NCBI GenBank assembly: GCA_904420585.1
Contig: CAJFVX010000035.1
Coordinates: forward strand, 1-51,766
Length of the DNA stretch: 51,766 nucleotides
Direction of reading: 5' to 3'
Source: Candidatus Howiella intestinavium
Lineage (GTDB): Bacteria; Bacillota; Clostridia; Oscillospirales; Acutalibacteraceae
Position numbers and translations under genes: made by a program. Under the pieces are notes generated by a model, which saw nothing but the letters and a program-made list of their open reading frames with translations, did no database searches and had not been told where the DNA came from. Below are positions 15,937 through 24,497 of this stretch, in pieces (position 1 is the first letter of the stretch; the number at the start of each line of letters is the position of its first letter).

Positions 15937-16719
15937 ATGCAGGTCAGCACCGACACCCTCTTCCACCTCCGCTTTGACCCCGCCGCTCACCGGGCGGCCT
16001 ATGCCATCCTGCCCGGGGATCCGGGGCGGGTGGAGTCCATCGCCCGGCAGCTGGAGGATGCGGCTTTTCTCTGCTCCAACCGGGAATACACCATTTGGAC
16101 GGCCAGGGCCGCCGGGCAGCCGGTTTTCATCTGCTCCACCGGCATCGGGGGGCCGTCGGCGGCCATCGCCGTGGAGGAACTGTATCAGGCCGGGGTGCGC
16201 ACCTTTATCCGGGCCGGCACCTGCGGGGCCATGCAGCTGCCCATGAAGGGCGGCGATTTGGTGGTGGCCACCGCCGCCGTCCGGCAGGAGGGCACCGCCC
16301 TGCACTACGCGCCCGCAGAATACCCCGCCGCCGCCGACTTCCGGGTCACGGCCGCCTTAGTACAGGCGGCGGAGGAATTGGGGCGGCCGGTGCATGTAGG
16401 GGTGGTACAGGCCAAGGATTCCTTCTACGGTCAGCACGACCCCGGCCGCATGCCCGTTTCGGCCGAACTGCTCTTCAAGTGGGAGGCCTATAAAAAGCTG
16501 GGGGTGCTGGCCTCCGAAATGGAATGCGCGGCCATCTTTACAGCCGCCGCGGCCCTGGGAGCCCGGGCCGGCTGTGTGCTGCATGTCATATGGAACCAGG
16601 AGCGGGAGGCCGCCGGGCTGGACAATCCCCGCTGCGAGGATACGTCTGCCGCCGTAGCCTGCGCCGCCAGAGCCATCTGCATCCTGGCCGAAAGGGACGC
16701 CGCAAATCCCCGGTTGTAA
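15937..16719 (+). CDS. udp: Uridine phosphorylase
   Basis: 260 residues of nucleoside phosphorylase family I. AILPGDPGRVESIA (phosphate site), STGIGGPSAAIAVEEL, RAGTCGAMQ and the substrate motif EMECAAIF are all present. It splits uridine and phosphate into uracil and ribose-1-phosphate for salvage. AAAGGAAG precedes the ATG. A possible -10 TATACT lies near 15898. The promoter of the next gene overlaps its stop codon. Confidence 0.93.
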   Translation: MQVSTDTLFHLRFDPAAHRAAYAILPGDPGRVESIARQLEDAAFLCSNREYTIWTARAAGQPVFICSTGIGGPSAAIAVEELYQAGVRTFIRAGTCGAMQLPMKGGDLVVATAAVRQEGTALHYAPAEYPAAADFRVTAALVQAAEELGRPVHVGVVQAKDSFYGQHDPGRMPVSAELLFKWEAYKKLGVLASEMECAAIFTAAAALGARAGCVLHVIWNQEREAAGLDNPRCEDTSAAVACAARAICILAERDAANPRL

Positions 16720-16742
16720 GAAGTCCCGGCGGCTGGTATAAT
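16714..16742 (+). promoter_or_regulatory. Promoter overlapping the udp stop codon
   Basis: TTGTAA (16714-16719, containing the TAA stop of udp), a 17-bp spacer and TATAAT (16737-16742). It drives the coiled-coil gene at 16805. Confidence 0.7.
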
Positions 16743-16804
16743 AGGGTATACCTTCCGGCCTAATCGGAAGAGAATACCGCGTTTTTATTATGGGAGGACG
16801 GATT

Positions 16805-17542
16805 GTGGCTATGGGTGGATTCCGCCGGGGTCTTTTCGGCTTCAACCGGGAGGACGTGCTGGCGTATATTGAGAATTTGCACAAGGAGGCCGCCGAGCGG
16901 GAAAGCCGCCTGACGGCCCAGATAAAAGAAAAGGAAAAGGAAGCGGCCGAGGCGGGAACCGCGCTGGAGGATATGAAAAAGGCGCTGGAGTCGGCCGAAA
17001 ACCAGGCCGCCGACCTGCGGCAGCGGCTGGCCGACGCCGAGGGGACGCTGGCCGAACAGCGCGAGCAGCTAAAGGGCAAGGAGCAGGCGGCGGATTCCCT
17101 GGAGCGGCAGCTTTCCGAATCCCGCAGCGCCGTGCAGGATTTGTCCGGCAAGGTGGCGGCCTTCGAATCCCAGCAGGAGGAAATCGAACGGCTGAGCCAG
17201 GGCATCGGGCGGCTGTACCTCACGGCCCAGACCAATGTGGAATCCATGCTGGCCGACGCCGAGCAGCTGACCGGACAGGCCTCCAAGGAGGCCGAGAACC
17301 GGCTGCACGCCTTAAGCGACTGCGAGGAACAGCTTTTGGAACTCCGCCGGCAGATGGCCGATGCCTTCCGGCGGTACGACGCCGAACTGGACAACATGTG
17401 CGCCTCCCTGCGGGAGGCCAAGGAGACGGTCAACCGCAAGGAGGAGAGCATCCGCGCCAAGTCGGCGGGCGTCCGGGTGGTACTCAAGGAGACCGGCCGC
17501 TCCCCCCTGGCCGTAAAGGCCGCCGAGGCAAAGGAGAGATAA
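16805..17542 (+). CDS. DivIVA-like coiled-coil protein
   Basis: 245 residues. The first 25 (GGFRRGLFGFNREDVLAYIE) resemble the membrane-targeting N-terminus of DivIVA/GpsB-type proteins. From about residue 25 to 215 it is almost continuous charged coiled coil rich in Glu, Ala, Gln and Lys. The GTG at 16805 has GGGAGG 7 bp upstream and is preferred over the ATG at 16790. A role in cell-pole or division organisation is inferred only from the fold. It is followed after 3 bp by the fumarase-beta-like gene, so the two are co-transcribed. Confidence 0.75.
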   Translation: MAMGGFRRGLFGFNREDVLAYIENLHKEAAERESRLTAQIKEKEKEAAEAGTALEDMKKALESAENQAADLRQRLADAEGTLAEQREQLKGKEQAADSLERQLSESRSAVQDLSGKVAAFESQQEEIERLSQGIGRLYLTAQTNVESMLADAEQLTGQASKEAENRLHALSDCEEQLLELRRQMADAFRRYDAELDNMCASLREAKETVNRKEESIRAKSAGVRVVLKETGRSPLAVKAAEAKER

Positions 17543-17545
17543 AAG

Positions 17546-18076
17546 GTGAAGGAACATATTTTAAATACAAAAGACCTGCCGGCTGCGGCGGCGGACATTC
17601 ACGCCGGCGACCGGGTGCTGCTCAGCGGCCGGGCCTATACCGCCCGGGACGCGGCCCACAAGCGGATTTTTGCCCTTTTGGACGAGGGAGGCGAACTCCC
17701 CTTTCCCCTGCAGGGGGCGGTGATTTACTACGCCGGCCCCACCCCGGCTCCGGCGGGGCTGCCCATCGGCAGCTGCGGACCCACCACCTCCGGACGCATG
17801 GACCCTTATGCCCCCCGGCTGCTGGATTTGGGACTGGCGGCCATGATTGGAAAGGGGGAGCGCAGCCCGGCGGTCTGCGAGGCCATCCGGCGCAACGGCG
17901 CGGTGTACTTATGCGCCATCGGCGGCGCCGGCGCCCTGGCCGCCCAATGCATCCGCGCCTGCCGGGTCATCGCCTTTGACGATTTGGGGTGCGAGTCGGT
18001 CAAGGAGCTGGAGCTGGATAACTTTCCCCTAATCGCCGCCATCGACTGCCACGGCGGCAATCTGTTCCAAAAATAA
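17546..18076 (+). CDS. Fumarate/L-tartrate hydratase beta-type subunit, without an alpha partner
   Basis: 176 residues covering the C-terminal (beta) domain of class I Fe-S fumarases and tartrate dehydratases. GDRVLLSGRAYTARDAAHKR, YYAGPTPAPAGLPIGSCGPTTSGRMD, GKGERS and the IGGAGALAAQCI segment are conserved. The Fe-S-binding alpha subunit normally lies directly upstream. Here that place is taken by a coiled-coil gene and no alpha gene is in the window. Either the partner is elsewhere or this beta subunit has another role. GTG start. Confidence 0.88.
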   Translation: MKEHILNTKDLPAAAADIHAGDRVLLSGRAYTARDAAHKRIFALLDEGGELPFPLQGAVIYYAGPTPAPAGLPIGSCGPTTSGRMDPYAPRLLDLGLAAMIGKGERSPAVCEAIRRNGAVYLCAIGGAGALAAQCIRACRVIAFDDLGCESVKELELDNFPLIAAIDCHGGNLFQK

Positions 18077-18090
18077 AAATTTGCTGGCAA

Positions 18091-18125
18091 AACCGCCGGG
18101 GTCATATGACTCCGGCGGTGTTTGA
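18091..18125. terminator. Bidirectional terminator hairpin
   Basis: ACCGCCGG and CCGGCGGT enclose GGTCATATGACT, itself palindromic. T-rich sequence follows on the plus strand and A-rich sequence precedes, so it can serve both the hydratase gene and the convergent PepSY gene. Confidence 0.75.
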
Positions 18126-18146
18126 TTTCTATTCCAAAAGGGGATT

Positions 18147-18749
18147 TTATTTCCGCAGATCGGCGTTCCAGTCCAGGATGATACCGGTTTGGGAATCAAT
18201 CTCAAATTCATACTTGATTCCGTCGAAGAATAATTCCCCTTCATAACGGTCCCGGCCGTCTGCCTTTTCTTCCCTGAGCTGCACATCGCCGGCATTGGAG
18301 CCGGGCACCTTGCTCTGTACGATGTCTTTGGCTTCTTCCGGTGTCACCGGCTGCCCGCCCAGACGCTCCAGCCATTCCTCGTCCACTTCATAATCGGCAT
18401 CTATAATCCTGCCTTCTGCCATCGTGACCGCAAAATCATAATCGCCGTACTCCGTTTCGAACTCCACCTTATAGACCGGGGTGTCCTGCTCCCTGTCCCG
18501 TTCCACCTTGATATTATAGGCATCTTCCTCCGGAACGCCGGCGTTTTCCAACGCCAAAATCAAGGCGCCGTCTTCATCCACCTGGGCAGACGCGGCCTGT
18601 GAAGACGCCGGCACAGTCCCGGTATCCCCACTATCTTCGGCAGGGGAAGTTTGCGCAAAAGTTCCCGATATAGCGGCTATCCCGCTGCATCCGGCCAATG
18701 AAAGGCAAAGCATAGCAGCACAGATAACCGCACCGATTTTCCGTTTCAT
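18147..18749 (-). CDS. PepSY-domain lipoprotein
   Basis: 200 residues. Signal peptide with lipobox LAGC (lipidated Cys 21), a Ser/Thr/Glu linker to about residue 55, then two PepSY-type units: ALENAGVPEEDAYNIKVERD...YKVEFETEYGDYDFAV, and AKDIVQSKVPGSNAGDVQLREE...FEIDSQTGIILDWNAD. PepSY domains are thought to inhibit or sense peptidases at the cell surface. Its exact role is unknown. It is convergent with the hydratase gene and divergent from the SH3b gene. Confidence 0.88.
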   Translation of the reverse strand: MKRKIGAVICAAMLCLSLAGCSGIAAISGTFAQTSPAEDSGDTGTVPASSQAASAQVDEDGALILALENAGVPEEDAYNIKVERDREQDTPVYKVEFETEYGDYDFAVTMAEGRIIDADYEVDEEWLERLGGQPVTPEEAKDIVQSKVPGSNAGDVQLREEKADGRDRYEGELFFDGIKYEFEIDSQTGIILDWNADLRK

Positions 18750-18960
18750 TTTTCCGCCCTCCCATGATTCTTTTACAACTACAGTCTAACAAAATGCATC
18801 CTCATATGCAATAGAAGCCTGCGTGCTGTTTGCCTGGAAAATACAAAGCGTGCATTCTTTTCATTTTTATCAAAAAATTGGCCCAACACAAAAGCGTTTT
18901 CCTGTGGTATGATGCTCTCTGCTGGGCAACGGCCCAAATATTCTTACCAAAGGAGACTCT

Positions 18961-19932
18961 ATGAAAAAAGTTTTGGCTGCGCTCGTCGCCTTTGCGCTGA
19001 GCATGAGCATTTTGTCCGCCGGCGCTGCGGTACAGGCCGCAGACGCTTCCACCCCCACCGCCGGCCTGGTGGCAACCTCCTCGGGCAGGCTGAACGTCCG
19101 CAGCGGCGCTTCCACCTCTTCCTCCGTCGCCGCCTCCCTGTCCAAGGGCAGCTATGTCACCCTCAAGTCCCAGTCGGGCAGCTGGTGGTATGTGGAATAC
19201 GCCGACGGCCGGTACGGCTACTGCCACGCCGACTACATTTCCCAGGTTTCCGGCAGCAAGGCGGCCACGGTCAGCACCAGTTCCGGCAACCTCAACGTCC
19301 GCAGCGGCCCCGGCACCTCCCATTCCATTGTCCATAAGCTGCCCAAGGGGGAGACGGTGGTAATCCTCTCCCAATCGAACGGCTGGAGCCGGGTGCTCTT
19401 TGACGGTGTGAAAACCGGCTATGTCAGCAGCCAGTACCTGCAGACGGCCAGTACCACCGGCGCCATCTCCCTGGCCCTGCCGGATTTTAAGCAGGAGGAC
19501 AGCCGCTGGGCCCATGTAGTTATCGGCAACTCGGGCAAAACCATCGGCCGCATCGGATGTACCACAACCGCCATCGCCATGATGGAGTCCTACCGCCAGG
19601 GCAAGACCATTTATCCCGACGCCATGTCCAAACAGCTGTCCTACACCTCCTCCGGCGACCTGTACTGGCCCGGCAACTACGCCCAGAGCACAAGTTCGGC
19701 CGGTTATTTGACCCGGATTTACAACCTGCTGAAAGAGGGCAAGCCGGTTTTAATCGGCGCCAAGACCTCGGCCGGCAAACAGCACTGGGTTGTGGTCAAA
19801 GGCTTTGCGGGCGGGGACGTACAGAACGCCGCCAATTACCGGATTAACGATCCCGGCTCCAACTCCCGCACCACCCTGCAGCAGTTCCTGAACGTCTATC
19901 CCACCTTCTACAAACTGGTTTACTACCGCTAA
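18961..19932 (+). CDS. Secreted SH3b-SH3b-C39-like peptidase family protein
   Basis: 323 residues. A signal peptide (1 to about 26) leads to two bacterial SH3 domains (about 35-95 and 103-160; LNVRSGASTSSSVAASL and LNVRSGPGTSHSIVHKL) that usually bind cell-wall peptidoglycan. The C-terminal part fits the papain-like peptidase C39-like family 2: Cys in IGCTTTAIAMM (about residue 200), His in KQHWVVVKGF and Asp in YRINDPGS. It is probably an envelope-acting peptidase or amidase-like enzyme. RBS AAAGGAG; a possible extended -10 TGGTATGAT lies near 18906. Confidence 0.88.
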   Translation: MKKVLAALVAFALSMSILSAGAAVQAADASTPTAGLVATSSGRLNVRSGASTSSSVAASLSKGSYVTLKSQSGSWWYVEYADGRYGYCHADYISQVSGSKAATVSTSSGNLNVRSGPGTSHSIVHKLPKGETVVILSQSNGWSRVLFDGVKTGYVSSQYLQTASTTGAISLALPDFKQEDSRWAHVVIGNSGKTIGRIGCTTTAIAMMESYRQGKTIYPDAMSKQLSYTSSGDLYWPGNYAQSTSSAGYLTRIYNLLKEGKPVLIGAKTSAGKQHWVVVKGFAGGDVQNAANYRINDPGSNSRTTLQQFLNVYPTFYKLVYYR

Positions 19933-19945
19933 AACATATACGGAA

Positions 19946-20154
19946 AGGCCCTGTTCTCAGTATTGCTGGAACAGAGCCATAGGCTGTAGAAAAACCAATG
20001 AAAGCCATTTAAATCGCAGAAACCGGCGACATGTGCGTCGGTTTCTGCATACGACAAATCCCGCTTCGGCGGGATTTGTCGGGGGAATGTTAGAAGGGGG
20101 GCGCGCCCCTCTTCTACAGCTTGTCGACTTTGTCGACAAGCTGAGGCCCTGTTC
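19946..20154. repeat. Four-hairpin dispersed element, copy B, with direct repeats
   Basis: The body is 19989-20143 and about 90% identical to copy A. The first stem is GCAGAAACCG/CGGTTTCTGC and the fourth CAGCTTGTCGAC/GTCGACAAGCTG; both differ from copy A on both arms so that pairing is kept. The second stem now has a TTCG tetraloop. The 11-mer AGGCCCTGTTC lies immediately to the right (20144-20154) as the 5' arm of a terminator, and again at 19946-19956, 32 bp left of the body. A 10-bp insertion near 19997 separates the copies. Confidence 0.9.
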
Positions 20155-20182
20155 CCGATACCACGGGAACAGGGCTTCTTTT
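20145..20182 (+). terminator. Terminator adjoining repeat copy B
   Basis: GGCCCTGTTCCCG pairs with CGGGAACAGGGC, followed by TTCTTTT. A related hairpin (19947-19979, GGCCCTGTTC with GAACAGAGCC) lies on the other side of the element, directly after the SH3b gene. Confidence 0.75.
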
Positions 20183-20204
20183 CTGCCGGTGGATACCGGC
20201 CGCT

Positions 20205-21887
20205 TTATTTTTTGTCCTTCCAGTCCTCCGAACGGATAGCCGCCCGGCGGATTTTGCCCGAAATGGTCTTGGGCAGGTCTTCCACAAAATCGATGGCCCG
20301 GGGGTACTTATAAGGGGCCGTCTGCTCCTTGACGTAGGTCTGCAGCTCCTTTTTCAGCTCCTCCGAGGGGGTGTAGCCCTTGGCCAGCACGATGGTGGCC
20401 TTGACAATCTGGCCCCGGGTAGGATCCGGCGCGCCGGTGACGGCGCACTCCAGCACGCTGGGATGCTCCATGAGCACGCTTTCGATTTCAAAGGGCCCGA
20501 TGCGGTAGCCGGAAGATTTGATAACGTCGTCCGTCCGGCCCACATACCAGAAATAACCGTCCTCATCCTTCCAGGCCGTGTCGCCCGTATGGTACAGCCC
20601 GTCATGCCAGGCGGCGGCGGTCAGCTCAGGCGCCCGGTAATAGCCCATAAAGAGGCCGGGGGGCGTGCCCTTATCCGTGCGCACCACGATTTCGCCGGTT
20701 ACGCCGGGGGGCACCGGCTCGCCATCCTCATCCACAATATCCACGTCGTAATGGGGGGTGGGCTTGCCCATGGAACCCGGCCGGGGCTCCATCCCCTTCA
20801 GATTGGCGATAAGACAGGTGGTCTCGGTCTGGCCGAAGCCCTCCATCAGCTTGATGCCGGTGCAGCGGTAGAAGGCATTGAAGACCTCCGGGTTCAGGGC
20901 CTCGCCGGCAATGGCGGCGTATTCCAGGGAGGAGAGGTCGTATTTGGACAAATCCTCCTTGATAAAGAAGCGGAATATGGTCGGCGGCGCACAGAAGGTA
21001 GTGATATGATACTTGGCAAAGAGGGGCAGCAGATCCGTGGGGGTAAACTTATTGTAGTCGTAGACGAAAATGCAGGATTCCATCAGCCACTGTCCGTAGA
21101 GCTTGCCCCATGCCGCTTTGCCCCAGCCGGTATCCGACATGGTGAAATGCAGGCCCTCAGGGTCCACATTCTGCCAGTGCTTGGCCGTGACGATGTGTCC
21201 CAGGGAATACAGGGCGTTGTGCATGACCATCTTGGGGTAGCCGGTGGTGCCGGAGGTGAAGTACATGAGCATGGGGTCGGTGGCCTTCACGTCCTCCCGG
21301 ACGAAATCCTCCGGTGCGGCCTCCATCAGCTTGTCAAAGGACAGCCAGCCCTCCTCTTCCAGGCCGGCCTCCCGCTCCTCCTTACGGCCGTGGGCCAGCA
21401 ACAGCAGTTCCACCGACGGACACTGGGCGGCGGCCTCCTTCACATGGTCGGACAGTTCCCCGTCCGATGTGCAGATAACCGCCTTGATGGAAGCGGCGTC
21501 GAACCGGTAGACCAGATCCTTCACCGTCAGCAGGTTGGTGGCCGGAATGGCCACAGCCCCCAGCTTGTGGCAGGCCAACACCGAAAGCCAGAACTGGTAA
21601 TGCCGCTTGAGGATAAGCATGACCATATCGCCCTTTTTAACGCCTAAGCTCCGCAGCATATTGGCCGTCTTATCCGAATACTTTTTCAAATCCGCAAAGG
21701 TAAATTCCATTTCCTCGCCTACGTCGTTGGTCCAGAGCATGGCCCGCTTGTCGGGGCACTTGGCCGCCAGTTCGTCTATGACGTCATAGGCGAAATTATA
21801 GTTTTCATCCCAGTGGATGTCCAGTCCGGTGAGCAAGCCCTTTTCATCATAGGTCTCCCGGACGTATTTTTCATTGAGTCCTAACAT
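20205..21887 (-). CDS. AMP-forming acyl-CoA synthetase
   Basis: 560 residues of the adenylate-forming superfamily, closest in style to the medium-chain acyl-CoA/acetyl-CoA synthetases. P-loop-type YFTSGTTGYPKM (about 207-218), the A5 motif GFGQTETT (about 349-356), the hinge YVGRTDDVIKSSGYRIGPFEIE (about 446-468) and the catalytic Lys in KTISGKIRR (about 545) are present. It activates a carboxylic acid to its CoA thioester. An XRE-cupin regulator gene lies 67 bp upstream in the same orientation. The acid substrate cannot be read from sequence. Confidence 0.93.
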   Translation of the reverse strand: MLGLNEKYVRETYDEKGLLTGLDIHWDENYNFAYDVIDELAAKCPDKRAMLWTNDVGEEMEFTFADLKKYSDKTANMLRSLGVKKGDMVMLILKRHYQFWLSVLACHKLGAVAIPATNLLTVKDLVYRFDAASIKAVICTSDGELSDHVKEAAAQCPSVELLLLAHGRKEEREAGLEEEGWLSFDKLMEAAPEDFVREDVKATDPMLMYFTSGTTGYPKMVMHNALYSLGHIVTAKHWQNVDPEGLHFTMSDTGWGKAAWGKLYGQWLMESCIFVYDYNKFTPTDLLPLFAKYHITTFCAPPTIFRFFIKEDLSKYDLSSLEYAAIAGEALNPEVFNAFYRCTGIKLMEGFGQTETTCLIANLKGMEPRPGSMGKPTPHYDVDIVDEDGEPVPPGVTGEIVVRTDKGTPPGLFMGYYRAPELTAAAWHDGLYHTGDTAWKDEDGYFWYVGRTDDVIKSSGYRIGPFEIESVLMEHPSVLECAVTGAPDPTRGQIVKATIVLAKGYTPSEELKKELQTYVKEQTAPYKYPRAIDFVEDLPKTISGKIRRAAIRSEDWKDKK

Positions 21888-21954
21888 TATGTTCCTCCCA
21901 TGCCCGCCTGCGGGCAGTAGATTCTTCCCGGGCGTACCGCCCGGCCCGGGCCCT

Positions 21955-22527
21955 TTAGTCGACCCTGCGCATGACTACGCTGATAAAGACGCAGTCCTGT
22001 CCACCGGTGGCAATCATGCCGTGGCCGATGCCCGAATCGTAATAGACGCTGTCCCCCGCATGGAGAATTTCGATCCGGTTGTCGTGCACAAACTTCAGAC
22101 TGCCGCTGAGAATGTAATCAAACTCCTGCCCCTCGTGTACCGAAAGGGCGATGGGCTTATCCTGCTCAGCCTCCGAATAGGGGGCCGTGACCAGGAAGGG
22201 CTCGGAAATCTTATCCCGGAAGGTGGCCGCCAGGTGCTCATACTTAAAGCCCTGCCGCCGCTTGATGGGAAGCCCCGTCCCCTTGCGCACCAGACAGTAT
22301 CCCGAAAGGTGGGGGTTCTCCCCCGTAATAATTTCAATCATATCCACGCCGAACCGCTCGGCGCAGTTGAAAAGGAAGGTAAAGGAAAAATCCTGCTCCC
22401 CCTTTTCCAGTTCCAGGTACTCCTCCGTGCTCACGCCGGTGGCCCGGGCCATCTCCTCGGGGGGGATCTCCATAATTTCCCGCAGCGCGCGGATCCGTTC
22501 GGCAATTTCCGCAATCTTGGGCTGCAT
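21955..22527 (-). CDS. XRE-cupin transcriptional regulator
   Basis: 190 residues. An N-terminal helix-turn-helix (about 8-65; ERIRALREIMEIPPEEMARATGVS) is joined to a C-terminal cupin (about 110-185; ALSVHEGQEFDYILSGSL, then AGDSVYYDSGIGHGM). The same pairing with an acyl-CoA synthetase recurs in clostridia, so it probably senses a carboxylate or CoA ester and controls the ligase. It is the first gene of this two-gene operon and has a consensus promoter. Confidence 0.9.
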   Translation of the reverse strand: MQPKIAEIAERIRALREIMEIPPEEMARATGVSTEEYLELEKGEQDFSFTFLFNCAERFGVDMIEIITGENPHLSGYCLVRKGTGLPIKRRQGFKYEHLAATFRDKISEPFLVTAPYSEAEQDKPIALSVHEGQEFDYILSGSLKFVHDNRIEILHAGDSVYYDSGIGHGMIATGGQDCVFISVVMRRVD

Positions 22528-22627
22528 AACAACACGACCTTTCTTTCACACCGCCGGCCGGCGGCGATTTTCTATTCAAAAGCAATCTGTAAGCAGGCGG
22601 GAATCCCCCGCCGGCAGATATAGAAAC

Positions 22628-22656
22628 AGTATAATTTACCGAAAAGAAGATGTCAA
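22628..22656 (-). promoter_or_regulatory. Consensus sigma-A promoter of the XRE-cupin/ligase operon
   Basis: Minus strand: TTGACA (22651-22656), 17 bp, TATACT (22628-22633). The leader contains GC-rich inverted repeats (GCCGGCGGGGG with CCCGCCTGC, and CCGCCGGCCGGCGG) that could be operators. Confidence 0.85.
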
Positions 22657-22671
22657 GCCGCAGCGCCGACA

Positions 22672-23343
22672 TTAAGCCTCTTCCAAAATATCCAGCAGCT
22701 CATGGGCTTGCCGGATAATCCGTTTGGCGCCGTTTTCCCGCAGTTCCTTTTCCTCCCGGAAGCCCCATAGGACCCCTACCGGCAGGGCGCCGCTGTTGAC
22801 GGCCGTCTGCACGTCCACACCCGAATCCCCCATAAAGACGCATTCTTCCGGCTTAACCCCCAGCTGATCCATGGCCATGTGGGCCAGGGTGGGGTCGGGC
22901 TTGGTGGGCACGCCGTCCCGCTGGCCCATAATCAGGTCGAAGCAGTCGGGGTACAGCTTGTTCAGGATGACCTTGGCCATCTCCTCCACCTTATTGGTAA
23001 CCACCGCCCGTTTGTATCCCTTTTCCTTCAGCGTCCGAAGCAGTTCGGGCACGCCGGGATAGGGGCGGGTTTTGTCGGCGTAATGCACACCGTAGTATTC
23101 CAGGAATTTTTCCTTCAGGCCGGCCACCCGCTCCGCCGTGGCCTCCCCCGCCGGCATGGCCCGCTCCAGCATGACGGCCACGCCGTTGCCCGCCAGCATC
23201 TTAAAATCCTCCACCGGCCGGGGCGGGTAACCGTAGGCCGCCAGAGCGTAATTGGACGCCGCCGCCAAATCCTCCAGGGTGTTGATTAGGGTGCCGTCCA
23301 AATCAAAAAGTACCGCTTTATATGGCTGCATATGTTTTTTCAT
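22672..23343 (-). CDS. HAD-superfamily phosphatase, phosphoglycolate phosphatase-like
   Basis: 223 residues. HAD motif I LFDLDGTLINT near the N-terminus, motif II in VVTNK, the Lys in TKPDPTL and motif IV GDSGVDVQTA give a complete catalytic set of the Gph/PGMB subgroup with an alpha-helical cap. The substrate is a small phosphomonoester, possibly phosphoglycolate or a sugar phosphate. Starts at 23343 and 23331 are both plausible. The gene lies 27 bp downstream of the epimerase gene and is probably co-transcribed. Confidence 0.9.
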   Translation of the reverse strand: MKKHMQPYKAVLFDLDGTLINTLEDLAAASNYALAAYGYPPRPVEDFKMLAGNGVAVMLERAMPAGEATAERVAGLKEKFLEYYGVHYADKTRPYPGVPELLRTLKEKGYKRAVVTNKVEEMAKVILNKLYPDCFDLIMGQRDGVPTKPDPTLAHMAMDQLGVKPEECVFMGDSGVDVQTAVNSGALPVGVLWGFREEKELRENGAKRIIRQAHELLDILEEA

Positions 23344-23370
23344 CCTTTCATCTTTCGATATCGCGCCGCC

Positions 23371-24246
23371 TTAGAGCAGGGTGATTTTAAAGGTGTACCG
23401 CCGGCTCTCCCCCGGTCCCAGCAGGGTCATGCCCCGCTTATGGGCAAAGATGTCGTCCTCCGTGTCGCAGGTGGCCGTGCCCGTCCAGGGCTCCAGGCAG
23501 AGGAAGGGAGCGTCCTTCGGCTGCCAGATGCCGAAATAGTCGAAGCCGTCAAAGGCGATTTCCACCCCCCGGCCGCTCTTTAGGGAATACAGGCTGGCCC
23601 GGCGGGAGCGGAGATTCTCCAGGACGAGGGCGTCCTCCGCAAAAAGGGAGCGGGTCAGGGGCAGGCGGCTGCTGTTTTCCAGCACCGGCCGGCGGCGGTC
23701 GGTCAGTACAAGGCCGGTCTGGGGATCCAGGGTGGGAGAATCGCAGGTTTCCGCTTCGGGGAAGGCAAGCAGATAGTCGGCAAAGGCCTCATCGGCCTCC
23801 AGGGGGATATTGAAGCCGGGATGCAGCCCCAAGCAGAAGGGCATCTCCCCTTCCCCCTCGTTGGCCACGGTAAAGACCTGGGTACAGGTACGGTCGGCCA
23901 GTTCATAGGTAACGGTCAGAGAAAAATCAAAGGGGTAGGCGGCGCGGGTGCCTTCGTCGGCCGCAAGGCGGAAGGAGGCCGTGTCGGTGCCGGCGGAAAT
24001 CCGGCGGAACTGCCGGGTCCGGGCCAGGCCGTGCCGGGGCATTTCATAGGTTTCCCCGTTTATCTCCGCCCGGCCGTCCCGCAGGCTCCCCACAATGGGA
24101 AACAGGATGGGGGCCTGGCCCTTCCAGTAGGCCGGATCCCCCTGCCAGAGGTATTCGGTGCCGTGCACGTCCCGCAGGGATACCATCTGGCCGCCCAGGC
24201 TGTCGATTTCCAAATAAATTTGATGGTTGGTGATTTTGGTCAGCAT
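23371..24246 (-). CDS. Aldose 1-epimerase family protein (LacX/GalM-like)
   Basis: 291 residues of the galactose-mutarotase-like beta-sandwich fold. LGGQMVSLRDVHGTEYLWQGD, RHGLARTRQF (catalytic-type His), LGLHPGFNIP (second His) and the late Glu in CLEPWTG match the LacX-type subgroup. It probably interconverts anomers of a sugar or sugar phosphate. GGAGGG precedes the ATG. It precedes the HAD phosphatase gene, which suggests a small sugar-processing operon. Confidence 0.9.
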   Translation of the reverse strand: MLTKITNHQIYLEIDSLGGQMVSLRDVHGTEYLWQGDPAYWKGQAPILFPIVGSLRDGRAEINGETYEMPRHGLARTRQFRRISAGTDTASFRLAADEGTRAAYPFDFSLTVTYELADRTCTQVFTVANEGEGEMPFCLGLHPGFNIPLEADEAFADYLLAFPEAETCDSPTLDPQTGLVLTDRRRPVLENSSRLPLTRSLFAEDALVLENLRSRRASLYSLKSGRGVEIAFDGFDYFGIWQPKDAPFLCLEPWTGTATCDTEDDIFAHKRGMTLLGPGESRRYTFKITLL

Positions 24247-24431
24247 AAAAACCCTCCGGCTTCATATTTTTCCTTGCATTCCCGCAGCTTTTGGTATATT
24301 ATAGCACCGGCAGGGCGGCCGCTTCAAGCGGCTGAGGGCCTGTCCGGCGGCCTTCGGGCGTACAATCCTGCAAGATTTTGTGTTCGGTTTCTATTCCATC
24401 TGCATAAATTGCGTTGTTTTGAAAAAAAGCC

Positions 24432-24460
24432 TTGCATTTTGCCGGGCTATCTGCTATTAT
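24432..24460 (+). promoter_or_regulatory. Promoter of rpmB
   Basis: TTGCAT (24432-24437), 17 bp, TATTAT (24455-24460), about 35 bp before the coding sequence. Confidence 0.7.
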
Positions 24461-24497
24461 ATTTTTGTTATGTGAGTTTGAGAAGGAGGTGCAGACC

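Noticed and set aside
19957-20139. A 60-codon minus-strand frame inside repeat copy B (and a similar one in copy A)
   Set aside because: It arises from translating hairpin DNA of the repeat; there is no ribosome site, and compensatory changes follow base pairing rather than codons.
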